Assembly: GCA_944385435.1 (NCBI GenBank)
Contig: CALWXG010000009.1
Span: forward strand, 1-59,151
Direction of reading: 5' to 3'
Length of the DNA stretch: 59,151 bases
Source: an uncultured Oscillospiraceae bacterium
Lineage (GTDB): Bacteria > Bacillota > Clostridia > Oscillospirales > Oscillospiraceae
Each line of letters opens with the position of its first letter. The first letter of the stretch is position 1. Below, piece by piece: positions 31,759 through 39,723 of the stretch. A program made the translations under genes and the position numbers. Below the pieces are notes generated by a model. That model was not told the origin of the DNA. It searched no databases and saw only the letters and a program-made list of their open reading frames with translations.

Positions 31759-33279
31759 TTACTCTCCTTCCATGCGCCTAACAGCGTCTCTTCCCGCAAT
31801 GATTCCCGTGCACAAGGCAATTCCTGCATTGCCGATGCCGCACACCGGAGGCTCTCCATACAGCTCGGCAGCAATGAGATCGCCAGCGGCATAAAGCCCA
31901 TCGATCGGCCGCTCTTCCCCGTCCAGCACCCGGGTATTCCCGTCCACCTTCACCCCGCCGATGGTCTGGTATGCCGTGGTATAAATCCGGAAACAGTAAT
32001 ATCTCCCCTCCCGAACAGGGCGCAGAAATCTGGCAGGCTTCCCGAACTGTCCGTCTCTCCCCTGATCGCAGTAGGCATTGTATCGCTCCAGGGTCTCCTT
32101 CAGGTTATCCAATGGAATTTCTGTCTTTTCGCACAGCGTCTCCAGGCTGTCTTCCACAAAAACATGCCGGTTCCCTTTCGCCCTTACCCGCTCCAAGTCA
32201 CCGTCAAAATCCGTGAGATGGGAAGCCGGGAAAATGAAATAAGTATAGTCCAGTCCTTCCTGTTCCATATGAAGTTTTGTAGCCTCATCAAAAATCAGAT
32301 AGGCGCACTTCCCTTTTTGATTGGCAATCACTCTTCCGGAGGTGAAGTGATCCGTGATAATCCCTTCGTTCATGAAGCGCTCCCCATTTTGATTCACCCA
32401 CAGGTAGGGCTGCTCCTGAACGATCCGCAGCTGGCTCTCGGTATTCCACGGTACCTTTCCAATGATCCCCGGCCCCGGAATATGGGCAAAGGGCGCAACT
32501 CCCATTGCACCTTTTTTGGCCCCAATCTCCCACGCCATGCGGATCCCGCTGCCGTCCAACTTTGTACAGGGCCACAGGAAGAAAAAATCCCCCTGCGTGC
32601 AGGTTCCCGTCCGGTCCAGCGTATAGTCAAAGCCGCTGTATGTTCGAAGCATCTCCGCATCATCATTAAACCCTGCAGTAGCCAAAATCACCGCCTTGGC
32701 CCGGATGACATATGCCTCTCCCCGTTTGGGATGCACCACCACCCCGGTTATCCGGCCGCCTTCCCGGATCAGACTGGTCACGGGACTGTTCCTGCGCACC
32801 TGGCCTCCCAATGCCTCAATCCGTTTTAGCAGGGTCCTGACCAGCTGTACTCCTCCGTGTCCGTTTCCCGCTCCACGCAAAAAAGCGCGCTCTGCGATCA
32901 AATGCCCCTTGGGAAATCCGCCAAGCGGATCCTCTTGTTTTCCCAAATTGTCCAGAGTCGTCACATAATTAATCTGAAACTCGATTTCATGCTCCCGCAT
33001 CCACTGCTCCAGCTTCGCGTCCTGCTCGATCCAATTTCGGACCAGCGGCGCATTGCCCAGCCAGCGGGTCATTTCCATATGGATCAAAAATGCCTTTTCC
33101 ACAAATTCCGGATCGTCCCGGATCACCCGCACCACAATCACTGTGTTGGTTGCCCCGCCGGGCGCGCTGTTTTTCTCGCATACTATCACCTGCTTGCCGA
33201 ACTCAAGGGCGGTCACTGCCGCTGCAGTCCCAGCCGCTCCGGTGCCAACCACCACCACGTCCGTATGCTCCGTGCGCAT
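31759..33279 (-). CDS. FAD-binding flavoprotein of the fumarate reductase / ketosteroid dehydrogenase fold, non-canonical active site
   Basis: 506 residues. FAD motif VVVVGTGAAGTAAAVTALE at residues 8-26; FAD C-terminal block GLYAAGDLIAAELYG near 465. In fumarate-reductase relatives the region before it contains an H-T-x-G-G histidine and later an arginine in RLGGN; here these read YQTIGG (about residue 436) and PVCGIGN, so fumarate or urocanate reduction in the known manner is unlikely. The family is rich in reductases of alkenoic and aromatic side chains in gut anaerobes, each with its own substrate residues. The protein lacks FMN-bind and haem domains and a signal peptide, so its donor is soluble, possibly the adjacent ferredoxin. 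GAGAGGAG precedes the ATG. Confidence 0.85.
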   Translation of the reverse strand: MRTEHTDVVVVGTGAAGTAAAVTALEFGKQVIVCEKNSAPGGATNTVIVVRVIRDDPEFVEKAFLIHMEMTRWLGNAPLVRNWIEQDAKLEQWMREHEIEFQINYVTTLDNLGKQEDPLGGFPKGHLIAERAFLRGAGNGHGGVQLVRTLLKRIEALGGQVRRNSPVTSLIREGGRITGVVVHPKRGEAYVIRAKAVILATAGFNDDAEMLRTYSGFDYTLDRTGTCTQGDFFFLWPCTKLDGSGIRMAWEIGAKKGAMGVAPFAHIPGPGIIGKVPWNTESQLRIVQEQPYLWVNQNGERFMNEGIITDHFTSGRVIANQKGKCAYLIFDEATKLHMEQEGLDYTYFIFPASHLTDFDGDLERVRAKGNRHVFVEDSLETLCEKTEIPLDNLKETLERYNAYCDQGRDGQFGKPARFLRPVREGRYYCFRIYTTAYQTIGGVKVDGNTRVLDGEERPIDGLYAAGDLIAAELYGEPPVCGIGNAGIALCTGIIAGRDAVRRMEGE

Positions 33280-33296
33280 TGCCTTTCTCCTCTCTG

Positions 33297-33332
33297 AAAA
33301 AACGCGCCGGTCCTTTGTCAAGGGCCGGCGCG
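33297..33332 (-). terminator. Intrinsic terminator just before the flavoprotein gene
   Basis: On the minus strand an 8-bp stem (CGCGCCGG / CCGGCGCG) extended by an inner CCTT/AAGG stem is followed by six T, only 18 bases before the next start codon. It ends the transporter message or makes the downstream catabolic genes depend on read-through. Confidence 0.75.
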
Positions 33333-33352
33333 CCAAATGTCCGAAACTGAAT

Positions 33353-34360
33353 TCAGCCCGCTGCCTCCTGTTTTGCCCGGGCAATCTTCGCTACCCTTTG
33401 GCCTTCTAAATATTCTGCAACACGGGCTTCGTTTGCAGAAATCACCAGAATCACAAGCAAGAACAACCCGTTGATGGTTGTTTGGAGAGAAGAGCTCACT
33501 CCAAGGGAAGTCAAGCCGGTATTCATAAAGGCAATTGCAAGGGATCCCATCAGAATACCCACCATCAAATTTCCATAACGAGTCAGGAATTTTCCGACGA
33601 AGAAGGGCACACAGCAGGAGAAAGCGGTTACAACAGAACCTGCATCCAGTGTGGGCCATACAAGGCCGTTCATTGCGGTATTAAAGTAACCCGCAACACC
33701 TACAAATAGTCCACCCAGAGCATAAGCGGCAAGCACTGTTGGTTTTTCTTTTACTCCAATGTTCACAGCAACTGCGGCGCCATAGGATACGGCCCGAAGA
33801 TTATATCCAAACCGTGTTTTGCTGTAGAGCACATAAGCCAGCACAAAAAGAATGACAAATGGAATCATATAGTATGGATATTTAGCAATATCCATCAGAT
33901 GGCTTCCTGTCATATTGACCCCCGCCCCGTCAAATACCACGGCGCTCAGTCCCTCATAAAGGAGCAAAAATCCCATGGAGATAACCAACGGGTGAATCTT
34001 GATAAGGATGTATGTCAAACCGACAATTGTACAAAAAACAACTCCAGTAATTGCACATAAAATCAGTGCCCACGTGGCGTTGAGTCCTAACAGTTCCGCC
34101 AGGTTCGGTCCAATAATAGAGGCCAGGATCAAAGAGGCGCCGATGGAATAATCCCACCGGTTTGAAAGCAAATTAAAGCTCATTCCGGTAGCAACCAGGC
34201 AGGTAAATACCGCAGAGCGCAGCGCAGTTCTGATGCTCAGGGCATTTCCAAAGCTACCTGTACCTATGAATGAAGAAAGCACTTTCAAAACCAAAAACAT
34301 AGCAAGTGGAAGTGCAATCATTTTCAGGGCCCGCAGCAGAAAATCACCGACTTTTTTCAT
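33353..34360 (-). CDS. Ribose/nucleoside-type ABC transporter permease (second permease)
   Basis: 335-residue membrane protein of the BPD_transp_2 (RbsC) family with eight to ten helices. The characteristic block SFNLLSNRWDYSIGASLILASI corresponds to the RbsC GGIDLSVGS region, with the Asp-x-Ser-x-Gly pattern partly kept (DYSIGA), and GTSLTSLGVSSSLQTTINGLFL-like sequence closes it. It differs clearly from the permease at 35704, so the transporter likely uses a permease heterodimer, as in several BMP- and autoinducer-2-type systems. Last of the four transporter genes and followed by a terminator. Confidence 0.88.
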   Translation of the reverse strand: MKKVGDFLLRALKMIALPLAMFLVLKVLSSFIGTGSFGNALSIRTALRSAVFTCLVATGMSFNLLSNRWDYSIGASLILASIIGPNLAELLGLNATWALILCAITGVVFCTIVGLTYILIKIHPLVISMGFLLLYEGLSAVVFDGAGVNMTGSHLMDIAKYPYYMIPFVILFVLAYVLYSKTRFGYNLRAVSYGAAVAVNIGVKEKPTVLAAYALGGLFVGVAGYFNTAMNGLVWPTLDAGSVVTAFSCCVPFFVGKFLTRYGNLMVGILMGSLAIAFMNTGLTSLGVSSSLQTTINGLFLLVILVISANEARVAEYLEGQRVAKIARAKQEAAG

Positions 34361-34409
34361 AGAGTACCTCCAACAAAACGCATCCCTTTCCCCGTTCCTT
34401 GAATTAGGG

Positions 34410-34437
34410 GCCCGGGGGCGGGGCTCCGCCCCCGGGC
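34410..34437 (-). terminator. Perfect 12-bp GC hairpin between binding protein and second permease genes
   Basis: GCCCGGGGGCGG and its complement with a 4-nt loop, 40 bp behind the binding-protein stop, no U run on the minus strand. It probably protects or partly separates the binding-protein message rather than stopping all transcription. Confidence 0.6.
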
Positions 34438-34477
34438 AAAAAGAGGGAATCCCAAAAAGAGGGCAAGAAAAAGCAAA

Positions 34478-35626
34478 TTACTGCACGTCAACATCCATAT
34501 ACGTTCCGGCAACAAAATTCTCCAGAGTGGCTGCTTCGGCCATGGCTTCCAGTTCCTCCAGGGTGTCAACCTTCAGCATAAAATCGGCCGTATAAAGAAT
34601 TTTATCATTGTAGTATTCCTCCAGCTGCTGCTGTGTTTCGATACTGTCAATATACAGCGGAGCAGACGTGATATCCACATACCCGTCCTCTACCAGCGGA
34701 TTGCCCATCAGGTAGTTATACATGATAAGGAACTCGGCGGCACAGTGTTCTGTACCAGCTACATAAGCCTGCAGGGTACCGTCTTCAAAAGCCTGAGTGG
34801 CGGTGTCAGACCGATTGGCCGCATAGAGTTTTACTTTACCATTCATCTCGGCCAAGGTAATCGGAGCATAAGCAGAATCAGCAGTAGTCACCGTGATGTA
34901 ATACTCCAGATTGGGGTAGTTAGCCAGAAGCGTAGACGTAAAGCCAGCAAAATCAAAATAGCTGGAACCAGTACCCTCATAATACGGAATTCCATTTTCG
35001 TTCAAGATGTCCATAACCGCCTGCTTGCGGATACCCAGATAGTTGGGGGTAACATTTGTCGGAGCAATCAGACCAACTTCAGTGGCGCCGTCAGCAATGG
35101 CAGCCTCAGTGAGCAGACGCATCACTTCTTCATCATCAAAACTCACCTGCCCCAGGAAAATTTCGCTATTTTCCGCCAATTCTTTGGCACTGTCAGTAAG
35201 AACCTTTGTTGAACCAAGCACACAGTACACACCGGCTTCTTCCATTACAGGCAGGTATGCATCGATTCCTTCCGCAGACATCATGAAAATTCCATCCACA
35301 CCAGACTGGATTAGGGATTCCACTCCCTGAAGATTTCCTTCCGCTCCGTTTCCGACCACAACCGTCAGTTCTACGTTCAGCATTTCAGCATATGCTTCCA
35401 ACTGATTCTTCACGTTGACAGGCACTGCATCACTCAAAGAATAAACCACAGCTCCCAGAGTGAAGTCTGCCTCAGGAATGGTCACGCCAGGATCCACAGA
35501 ACCGGTCTCTTCAGCACCGCCATCAGAATTGGCAGGCTGTTGGCTGTTCTCACCAGCCTGATTATTGCAGGCAACCAAGCCAAACATCATCATCAGAACC
35601 AACAATAACGCTGCAACCTTTTTCAT
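34478..35626 (-). CDS. Substrate-binding lipoprotein of a ribose-type ABC transporter
   Basis: 382 residues. Signal peptide with lipobox FGLVAC, lipid-modified Cys20, and a Ser/Gly/Glu linker to about residue 50. The rest is a Peripla_BP_4 type I binding fold (LTVVVGNGAEGNLQGVESLIQSG, DGIFMMSAEGIDAYLPVMEEAG, EVGLIAPTNVTPNYLGIRKQ). Ribose-family proteins usually bind sugars, nucleosides or small cyclic compounds, so the ligand here could be the substrate of the surrounding catabolic genes. It lies between the two permease genes, an unusual position. Confidence 0.87.
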   Translation of the reverse strand: MKKVAALLLVLMMMFGLVACNNQAGENSQQPANSDGGAEETGSVDPGVTIPEADFTLGAVVYSLSDAVPVNVKNQLEAYAEMLNVELTVVVGNGAEGNLQGVESLIQSGVDGIFMMSAEGIDAYLPVMEEAGVYCVLGSTKVLTDSAKELAENSEIFLGQVSFDDEEVMRLLTEAAIADGATEVGLIAPTNVTPNYLGIRKQAVMDILNENGIPYYEGTGSSYFDFAGFTSTLLANYPNLEYYITVTTADSAYAPITLAEMNGKVKLYAANRSDTATQAFEDGTLQAYVAGTEHCAAEFLIMYNYLMGNPLVEDGYVDITSAPLYIDSIETQQQLEEYYNDKILYTADFMLKVDTLEELEAMAEAATLENFVAGTYMDVDVQ

Positions 35627-35703
35627 TTTTACTTCTCCTCCTGTTTTGTTTTTTCATTTTGTTGGGCTCTATTTTTCCGGTGCCTCCACCGGAGCAAACA
35701 CAC

Positions 35704-36693
35704 TCAATTGGGCAACGCCCCATGTTTTTTCTTGTCAAATACGCAGAATATAATCAGCAGAAAAATAATTCCCTGGATAAATTGTACGTAATAAGCATCG
35801 ACCCGCATCAGCGTCAGACCATTGGATAGCACATAAGTGGTCAGCGAACCGATTACAGGGGCAGCGATATTGGATTTTGGGCCTCCCCGGATAGACATGC
35901 CACCTAAAATAACAGCCAGCATTACATCCATGTGCAATCCGCTTCCTGTTGTCGTAGATGCTGCAGAAATCCGGCAGATCAAGAAAAAGGACGACACTCC
36001 CAACAGCACACCAGAAATCACATAGGCAAGAATTTTGTATTTGTGAACGTTGACCCCAGACTGTTCCGCAGCGGCGGCGTTGCCCCCAATGGCCTTGTTA
36101 TATACTCCGATTTTAGTCCGTTCAAACAAAACATAACAAATCACAATGGCAGCAACGATAACTATCACTTTCACGGCAGGCCGGTCTACCGCCTCGATAA
36201 TATGGGTTGGCATAACAATCTCACCCGTATCCAACATTTCACCGGCCAGGCCCTGACAAATGAAGGAAACACACAGAGAAGAGACGAAGGCCACCACTCC
36301 CAGCTTACAAGATATCAAAGCTACAATCAGTGAACACAGCAGAGACACCCCCAAGCAAACGAGAAATGCTACAACCCCGGATTGTGTTGCAACCGCTGCC
36401 AGCACAGAGGAAATACAGCTCATCATGCAGATGCTTCCCAAAGACACATCCAAAGATCCATGAGCGTAGATAAATGTCGCACCCAATGCAGCCAGGATCA
36501 AAGTAAACGACTGATTAATCAGCGTGGTCAGATTGTCCAACTGGAGGAAACTGCCCTTTGTCGCAATGGAAAAGAAGATCACCGCAATGACCAGGCCTGC
36601 ATAAGGAAGTGCCACTCTGGCTATTTTGCCAATCTGAGCTTTTGCCTCTACCTGAGCACTTTCCGCATTCAATGCCTTGGTTTTCGTTCCCAT
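35704..36693 (-). CDS. Ribose/nucleoside-type ABC transporter permease (first permease)
   Basis: 329-residue RbsC-family membrane protein. The cytosolic N-terminus (MGTKTKALNAESAQVEAK) is followed by about eight helices; GATFIYAHGSLDVSLGSICMMS is the substrate-path block with the conserved D-V-S-x-G, and AVILGGMSIRGGPKSNIAAPVIG is the conserved loop that contacts the ATPase. Standard length. It starts 18 bp behind the ATPase gene. Works with the ATPase at 36712 and the permease at 33353. Confidence 0.9.
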   Translation of the reverse strand: MGTKTKALNAESAQVEAKAQIGKIARVALPYAGLVIAVIFFSIATKGSFLQLDNLTTLINQSFTLILAALGATFIYAHGSLDVSLGSICMMSCISSVLAAVATQSGVVAFLVCLGVSLLCSLIVALISCKLGVVAFVSSLCVSFICQGLAGEMLDTGEIVMPTHIIEAVDRPAVKVIVIVAAIVICYVLFERTKIGVYNKAIGGNAAAAEQSGVNVHKYKILAYVISGVLLGVSSFFLICRISAASTTTGSGLHMDVMLAVILGGMSIRGGPKSNIAAPVIGSLTTYVLSNGLTLMRVDAYYVQFIQGIIFLLIIFCVFDKKKHGALPN

Positions 36694-36711
36694 TTCGCTT
36701 CATCCCCCTCC

Positions 36712-38214
36712 TTAAATCATTTCCTTAATAATCATCTGTTCAGAAAGCTCCGGGCTGCGCTGGAACTCTCTGGCTAGATGTCCATCCTTCAAAATCATAA
36801 TGCGGTCACACATTCCGATCAGCTCAGGCAATTCCTCTGAAATCATCAAGATTGCCTTTCCTTCCCTCTTGAGCCTGGTAATCAGCTGGTACATAGCCGT
36901 TTTTACACCGATATCTATACCTCGGGTAGGGCTGTCCAAAATCAGAATGTCTGCACCCGTACCAATCCACTTTGCAAAAACCACCTTCTGCTTATTGCCT
37001 CCGGAGAGAAATTGAACTTCCTGATTCTTGGACACACATTTGACCTTCATATTTTGAATCTGCTCGTCCGCAAACTTATCAGCTTTTCTTTTTGAGATCA
37101 ATCCCGCCACTTTCAGTCTGTCATAGGACGGTAGCAACGTATTGTCCTTAATACTGGCGTGGAGAATCAAAGCTTCTGTATCACGGTTTTTGGACACATA
37201 TCCCATGCTGTTTTGGACCGCCATCACCGGATTTTTAATTACATCTCCGCTGCGACAAACTGTAACACTTCCCGTCAGTGCTCTGTCCACGCCAAACATT
37301 GCCCTGCCCAACTCATGCATCCCACTTCCAGACAGGCCTCCAACTCCCAAAATTTCGCCCCGGTGCAGTTCCAGACTGAAGTTCTCCAGCTCATGCCCTA
37401 CAGTTAAATTTTCGACCCGAACTGCAACTTCTTCCCCGAAGCTCCCATCAAAGTCAGAGCGATAGTAGTCACCCTCAATTTTACGACCCACCATCAGTTC
37501 CTTGATCAAGTCATGCTCCATTTCGCTCTTTTCCAAGCTGCGGATGATATCCCCATCTCTCAAAACCGTGAGTACGTCACAGGTTTCTATCAGTTCATCC
37601 AGATCATGAGAAATAAAAAGTACAGCTTTTCCTTCTTCCCGAAGCTTTTTCATCAAGGAATAGATGATATCCCGGCCATGCTGCGAGAGTGCTGTCGTAG
37701 TTTCATCTACAATCAAGAGCTCTGGCTCATCCAGCATAACTCGTACAATTTCAATGAGCTTTCTGGCTTCGAAGTTCAGTTTATTAATAGGCATGGCCGG
37801 ATCAATTCCTGATACCCCAAGTGCTTCCATCGCCTGTTTTGCAGCCATCTCCATTGCTTTTCTGTTGACGAATGGCCCCTTGCTGAATCTCTTTTCTTTG
37901 CCGATAAAAATATTCTCAGCTACTGTGATATTTAGGACTGTGCCAGCTTCCTGCACAATCATGCCAATTCCATGTTGCATGGCGTCCAGCATAGTCGCTG
38001 GTTGATACGGCTGACCCTTAAATATCATTTCCCCAGAGTCTGCATTTTGGATTCCGGCCACAATGGAGGAGACTGTCGATTTGCCTGAACCATTTTCTCC
38101 GATCAGTCCCCGTACTTCTCCCCGGTATACACTGAGGTCTACATTTTTCAATGCTCGGGTCGGACCGAAGGACTTATTCATTCCCTTAACCTGCAGCAGC
38201 AATTCTTTCTCCAT
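36712..38214 (-). CDS. Ribose-type ABC transporter ATP-binding protein (RbsA/MglA-like, two nucleotide-binding domains)
   Basis: 500-residue double ATPase. Walker A of domain 1 is GLIGENGSGKSTVSSIVAG near residue 36, Walker B LLIVDETTTALS near 158. The domain 1 signature reads LNFEARKLIEIVRVM instead of LSxGxQQ, so this site is probably poor in hydrolysis. Domain 2 has the reduced Walker A typical for the family (GGLSGSGMHELGRAMFG) but a good signature LSGGNKQKVVFAKWI and Walker B LILDSPTRGIDIG. Start at 38214. It is the first transporter gene, 325 bp behind the alcohol dehydrogenase gene, with a candidate promoter in that gap. Confidence 0.92.
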   Translation of the reverse strand: MEKELLLQVKGMNKSFGPTRALKNVDLSVYRGEVRGLIGENGSGKSTVSSIVAGIQNADSGEMIFKGQPYQPATMLDAMQHGIGMIVQEAGTVLNITVAENIFIGKEKRFSKGPFVNRKAMEMAAKQAMEALGVSGIDPAMPINKLNFEARKLIEIVRVMLDEPELLIVDETTTALSQHGRDIIYSLMKKLREEGKAVLFISHDLDELIETCDVLTVLRDGDIIRSLEKSEMEHDLIKELMVGRKIEGDYYRSDFDGSFGEEVAVRVENLTVGHELENFSLELHRGEILGVGGLSGSGMHELGRAMFGVDRALTGSVTVCRSGDVIKNPVMAVQNSMGYVSKNRDTEALILHASIKDNTLLPSYDRLKVAGLISKRKADKFADEQIQNMKVKCVSKNQEVQFLSGGNKQKVVFAKWIGTGADILILDSPTRGIDIGVKTAMYQLITRLKREGKAILMISEELPELIGMCDRIMILKDGHLAREFQRSPELSEQMIIKEMI

Positions 38215-38539
38215 TTGATCACCTCAGCTGTTTTGAACCTAAATCCGTTCTTCCATTCTTTTTGTTTTGGCAAGCTAAACTGCTCCCGAATTTTCGCCTT
38301 TTTGTTTGCCGTTCCTTGTTTTCGAGTTCAAGTCATTGCCCACAGAATCCTTCCAGCCAAATTGTTCAGTTTTACCCGTTTTTTCTTTTTTCATTTTCTT
38401 CTTTTTGTGTATTTTACCACACCATTTTTTCTTCGTCTTTGGACTGACATACAACTCTTTTTGGTTTATTTTTGGCTTGGTTTGTATCTCCAATACAAAC
38501 CAACTGGTAACTGTCCCGACAAACTCTATCGTCTTTTCA
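38215..38539. other. AT-rich intergenic region with hairpin and candidate promoter
   Basis: No gene. It is markedly richer in A/T than its surroundings. On the minus strand it has an 11-bp inverted repeat with a 5-nt loop (38477-38503, TTGGTTTGTAT and complement) shortly behind the alcohol dehydrogenase stop, without a U run, and TGGTAAAAT at 38411-38419 as an extended -10 for the transporter genes. The inverted repeat could be an operator or processing hairpin. Confidence 0.5.
38411..38419 (-). promoter_or_regulatory. Candidate extended -10 promoter for the transporter genes
   Basis: TGGTAAAAT on the minus strand about 195 bp before the ATPase start; no good -35 is seen, so this is tentative. 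Confidence 0.4.
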
Positions 38540-39652
38540 TCAAAGGCGTGAAGCATACACTTCCCGGATTTCTTCTCTTGTCAATGGTACATATCCTCCG
38601 GATAAAAGCCTCTGCTGACTGTCGATCGTACTGTCTGTAAACTGATCTACGTCCGCAGCCACCGCTCCGTACGCACGCATCGGTTTATTTTCCAAAATGA
38701 TGTTCAGAAGTCCTTCCAATTCTGTCAAGCTCTCTTCGGAGGGGACACAAAGAATCGTTCCCAACAGCCGCTCCAAATCAGAAAAAACCCCGTCCGGTTT
38801 CTTTCTCTGATACATGCGCAGCACTGCAATCAGAAATTGATAGTTTGACTCACCGTGCGGCACATGGTATTTTCCACCCAGCGCATAGCTAAGCGCATGT
38901 ACGGTACCACAACTGTTATTGCTGAAGGCAATCCCTGCAGCGCAACTTGCCTCCAGCAGTTCCCTGGCATACGCCTTCCATTGGCCGGTCCCCTCTTTGG
39001 CCAGTCTTCTGTATACAGACAGCACTGCTGCAATACTACCCTGAGCCATGATAGTAATCAGTCCATTATTCCTGGGATTGAGATAACTTTCGATCCCATG
39101 AACCAATGCATCAATGGAACTTGTAGCAAATACATGGTATGGTAAGGAGCCCAAAAACTCTGGAATCAAGACTGCCTGATCACAATAAACAGATGGAGCA
39201 ACCAGTCCCAGCTTTGTTCCAAGCCGTGTCATGTTTACCACTGAAGTTCCCGTTACTTCGCTTCCAGTTCCGCAGGTTGTTGGAATCAAGACCAACCGCC
39301 GCGCCCGCTTTAACCCCTTCCTCTGGAATAGGCCGGGCAGATCCGTTACACCTTCTTGTGCCAAAAGCTTGCAAATATCCAGAACCGTTCCGCCGCCAAC
39401 GCCAATAATTCGCTCGAATTTTTCCAACTGCAACTCAGCGGCTATCTTTTCGATCATTTTATCGCTCGGCTCTCCAGCGCCGTACTGTTCTTGAAAACAC
39501 ACCGTACAGTTCAGGTCAAACCGCGCTAGATATGGCTCATAGATATATTTGTTTGTCACCAGCAGGTCTTCTTGCCCGATGGAGTTTTCTTCCAAATATT
39601 GTGCCACAGTCTCATAGCATTGAATTTCTGGAACGACTTTAAATTCCGTCAT
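38540..39652 (-). CDS. Iron-containing alcohol dehydrogenase (4-hydroxybutyrate dehydrogenase-like)
   Basis: 370-residue group III NAD(P)-dependent dehydrogenase. Nucleotide-binding IIGVGGGTVLDICKLLA is near residue 95 and PTTCGTGSEVTGTSVV near 133 is the family signature. The iron ligands are present in order: Asp and His in SSIDALVHGIESYL, then His in GTVHALSYALGG and HVPHGESN. Closest in feel to 4-hydroxybutyrate and 1,3-propanediol type enzymes. It would interconvert an aldehyde or keto group and alcohol of a pathway intermediate. Lies 71 bp behind the acyl-CoA synthetase gene, likely same message. Confidence 0.9.
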   Translation of the reverse strand: MTEFKVVPEIQCYETVAQYLEENSIGQEDLLVTNKYIYEPYLARFDLNCTVCFQEQYGAGEPSDKMIEKIAAELQLEKFERIIGVGGGTVLDICKLLAQEGVTDLPGLFQRKGLKRARRLVLIPTTCGTGSEVTGTSVVNMTRLGTKLGLVAPSVYCDQAVLIPEFLGSLPYHVFATSSIDALVHGIESYLNPRNNGLITIMAQGSIAAVLSVYRRLAKEGTGQWKAYARELLEASCAAGIAFSNNSCGTVHALSYALGGKYHVPHGESNYQFLIAVLRMYQRKKPDGVFSDLERLLGTILCVPSEESLTELEGLLNIILENKPMRAYGAVAADVDQFTDSTIDSQQRLLSGGYVPLTREEIREVYASRL

Positions 39653-39723
39653 CTCGCTGTCTCCTTTTCTCTTGTGGCCTTCCGCCCTTGTTGAACGAAC
39701 TACCCATTAGTGAACGGGAACCT

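Noticed and set aside
31759-33279. Call as fumarate reductase or urocanate reductase
   Set aside because: The histidine and arginine blocks required by those enzymes are replaced, and no haem or FMN-binding domain is present.
33300-33322. TTGACA on the minus strand inside the terminator stem as a promoter for the flavoprotein gene
   Set aside because: No acceptable -10 lies 16-18 bases downstream; the hexamer is part of the stem-loop.
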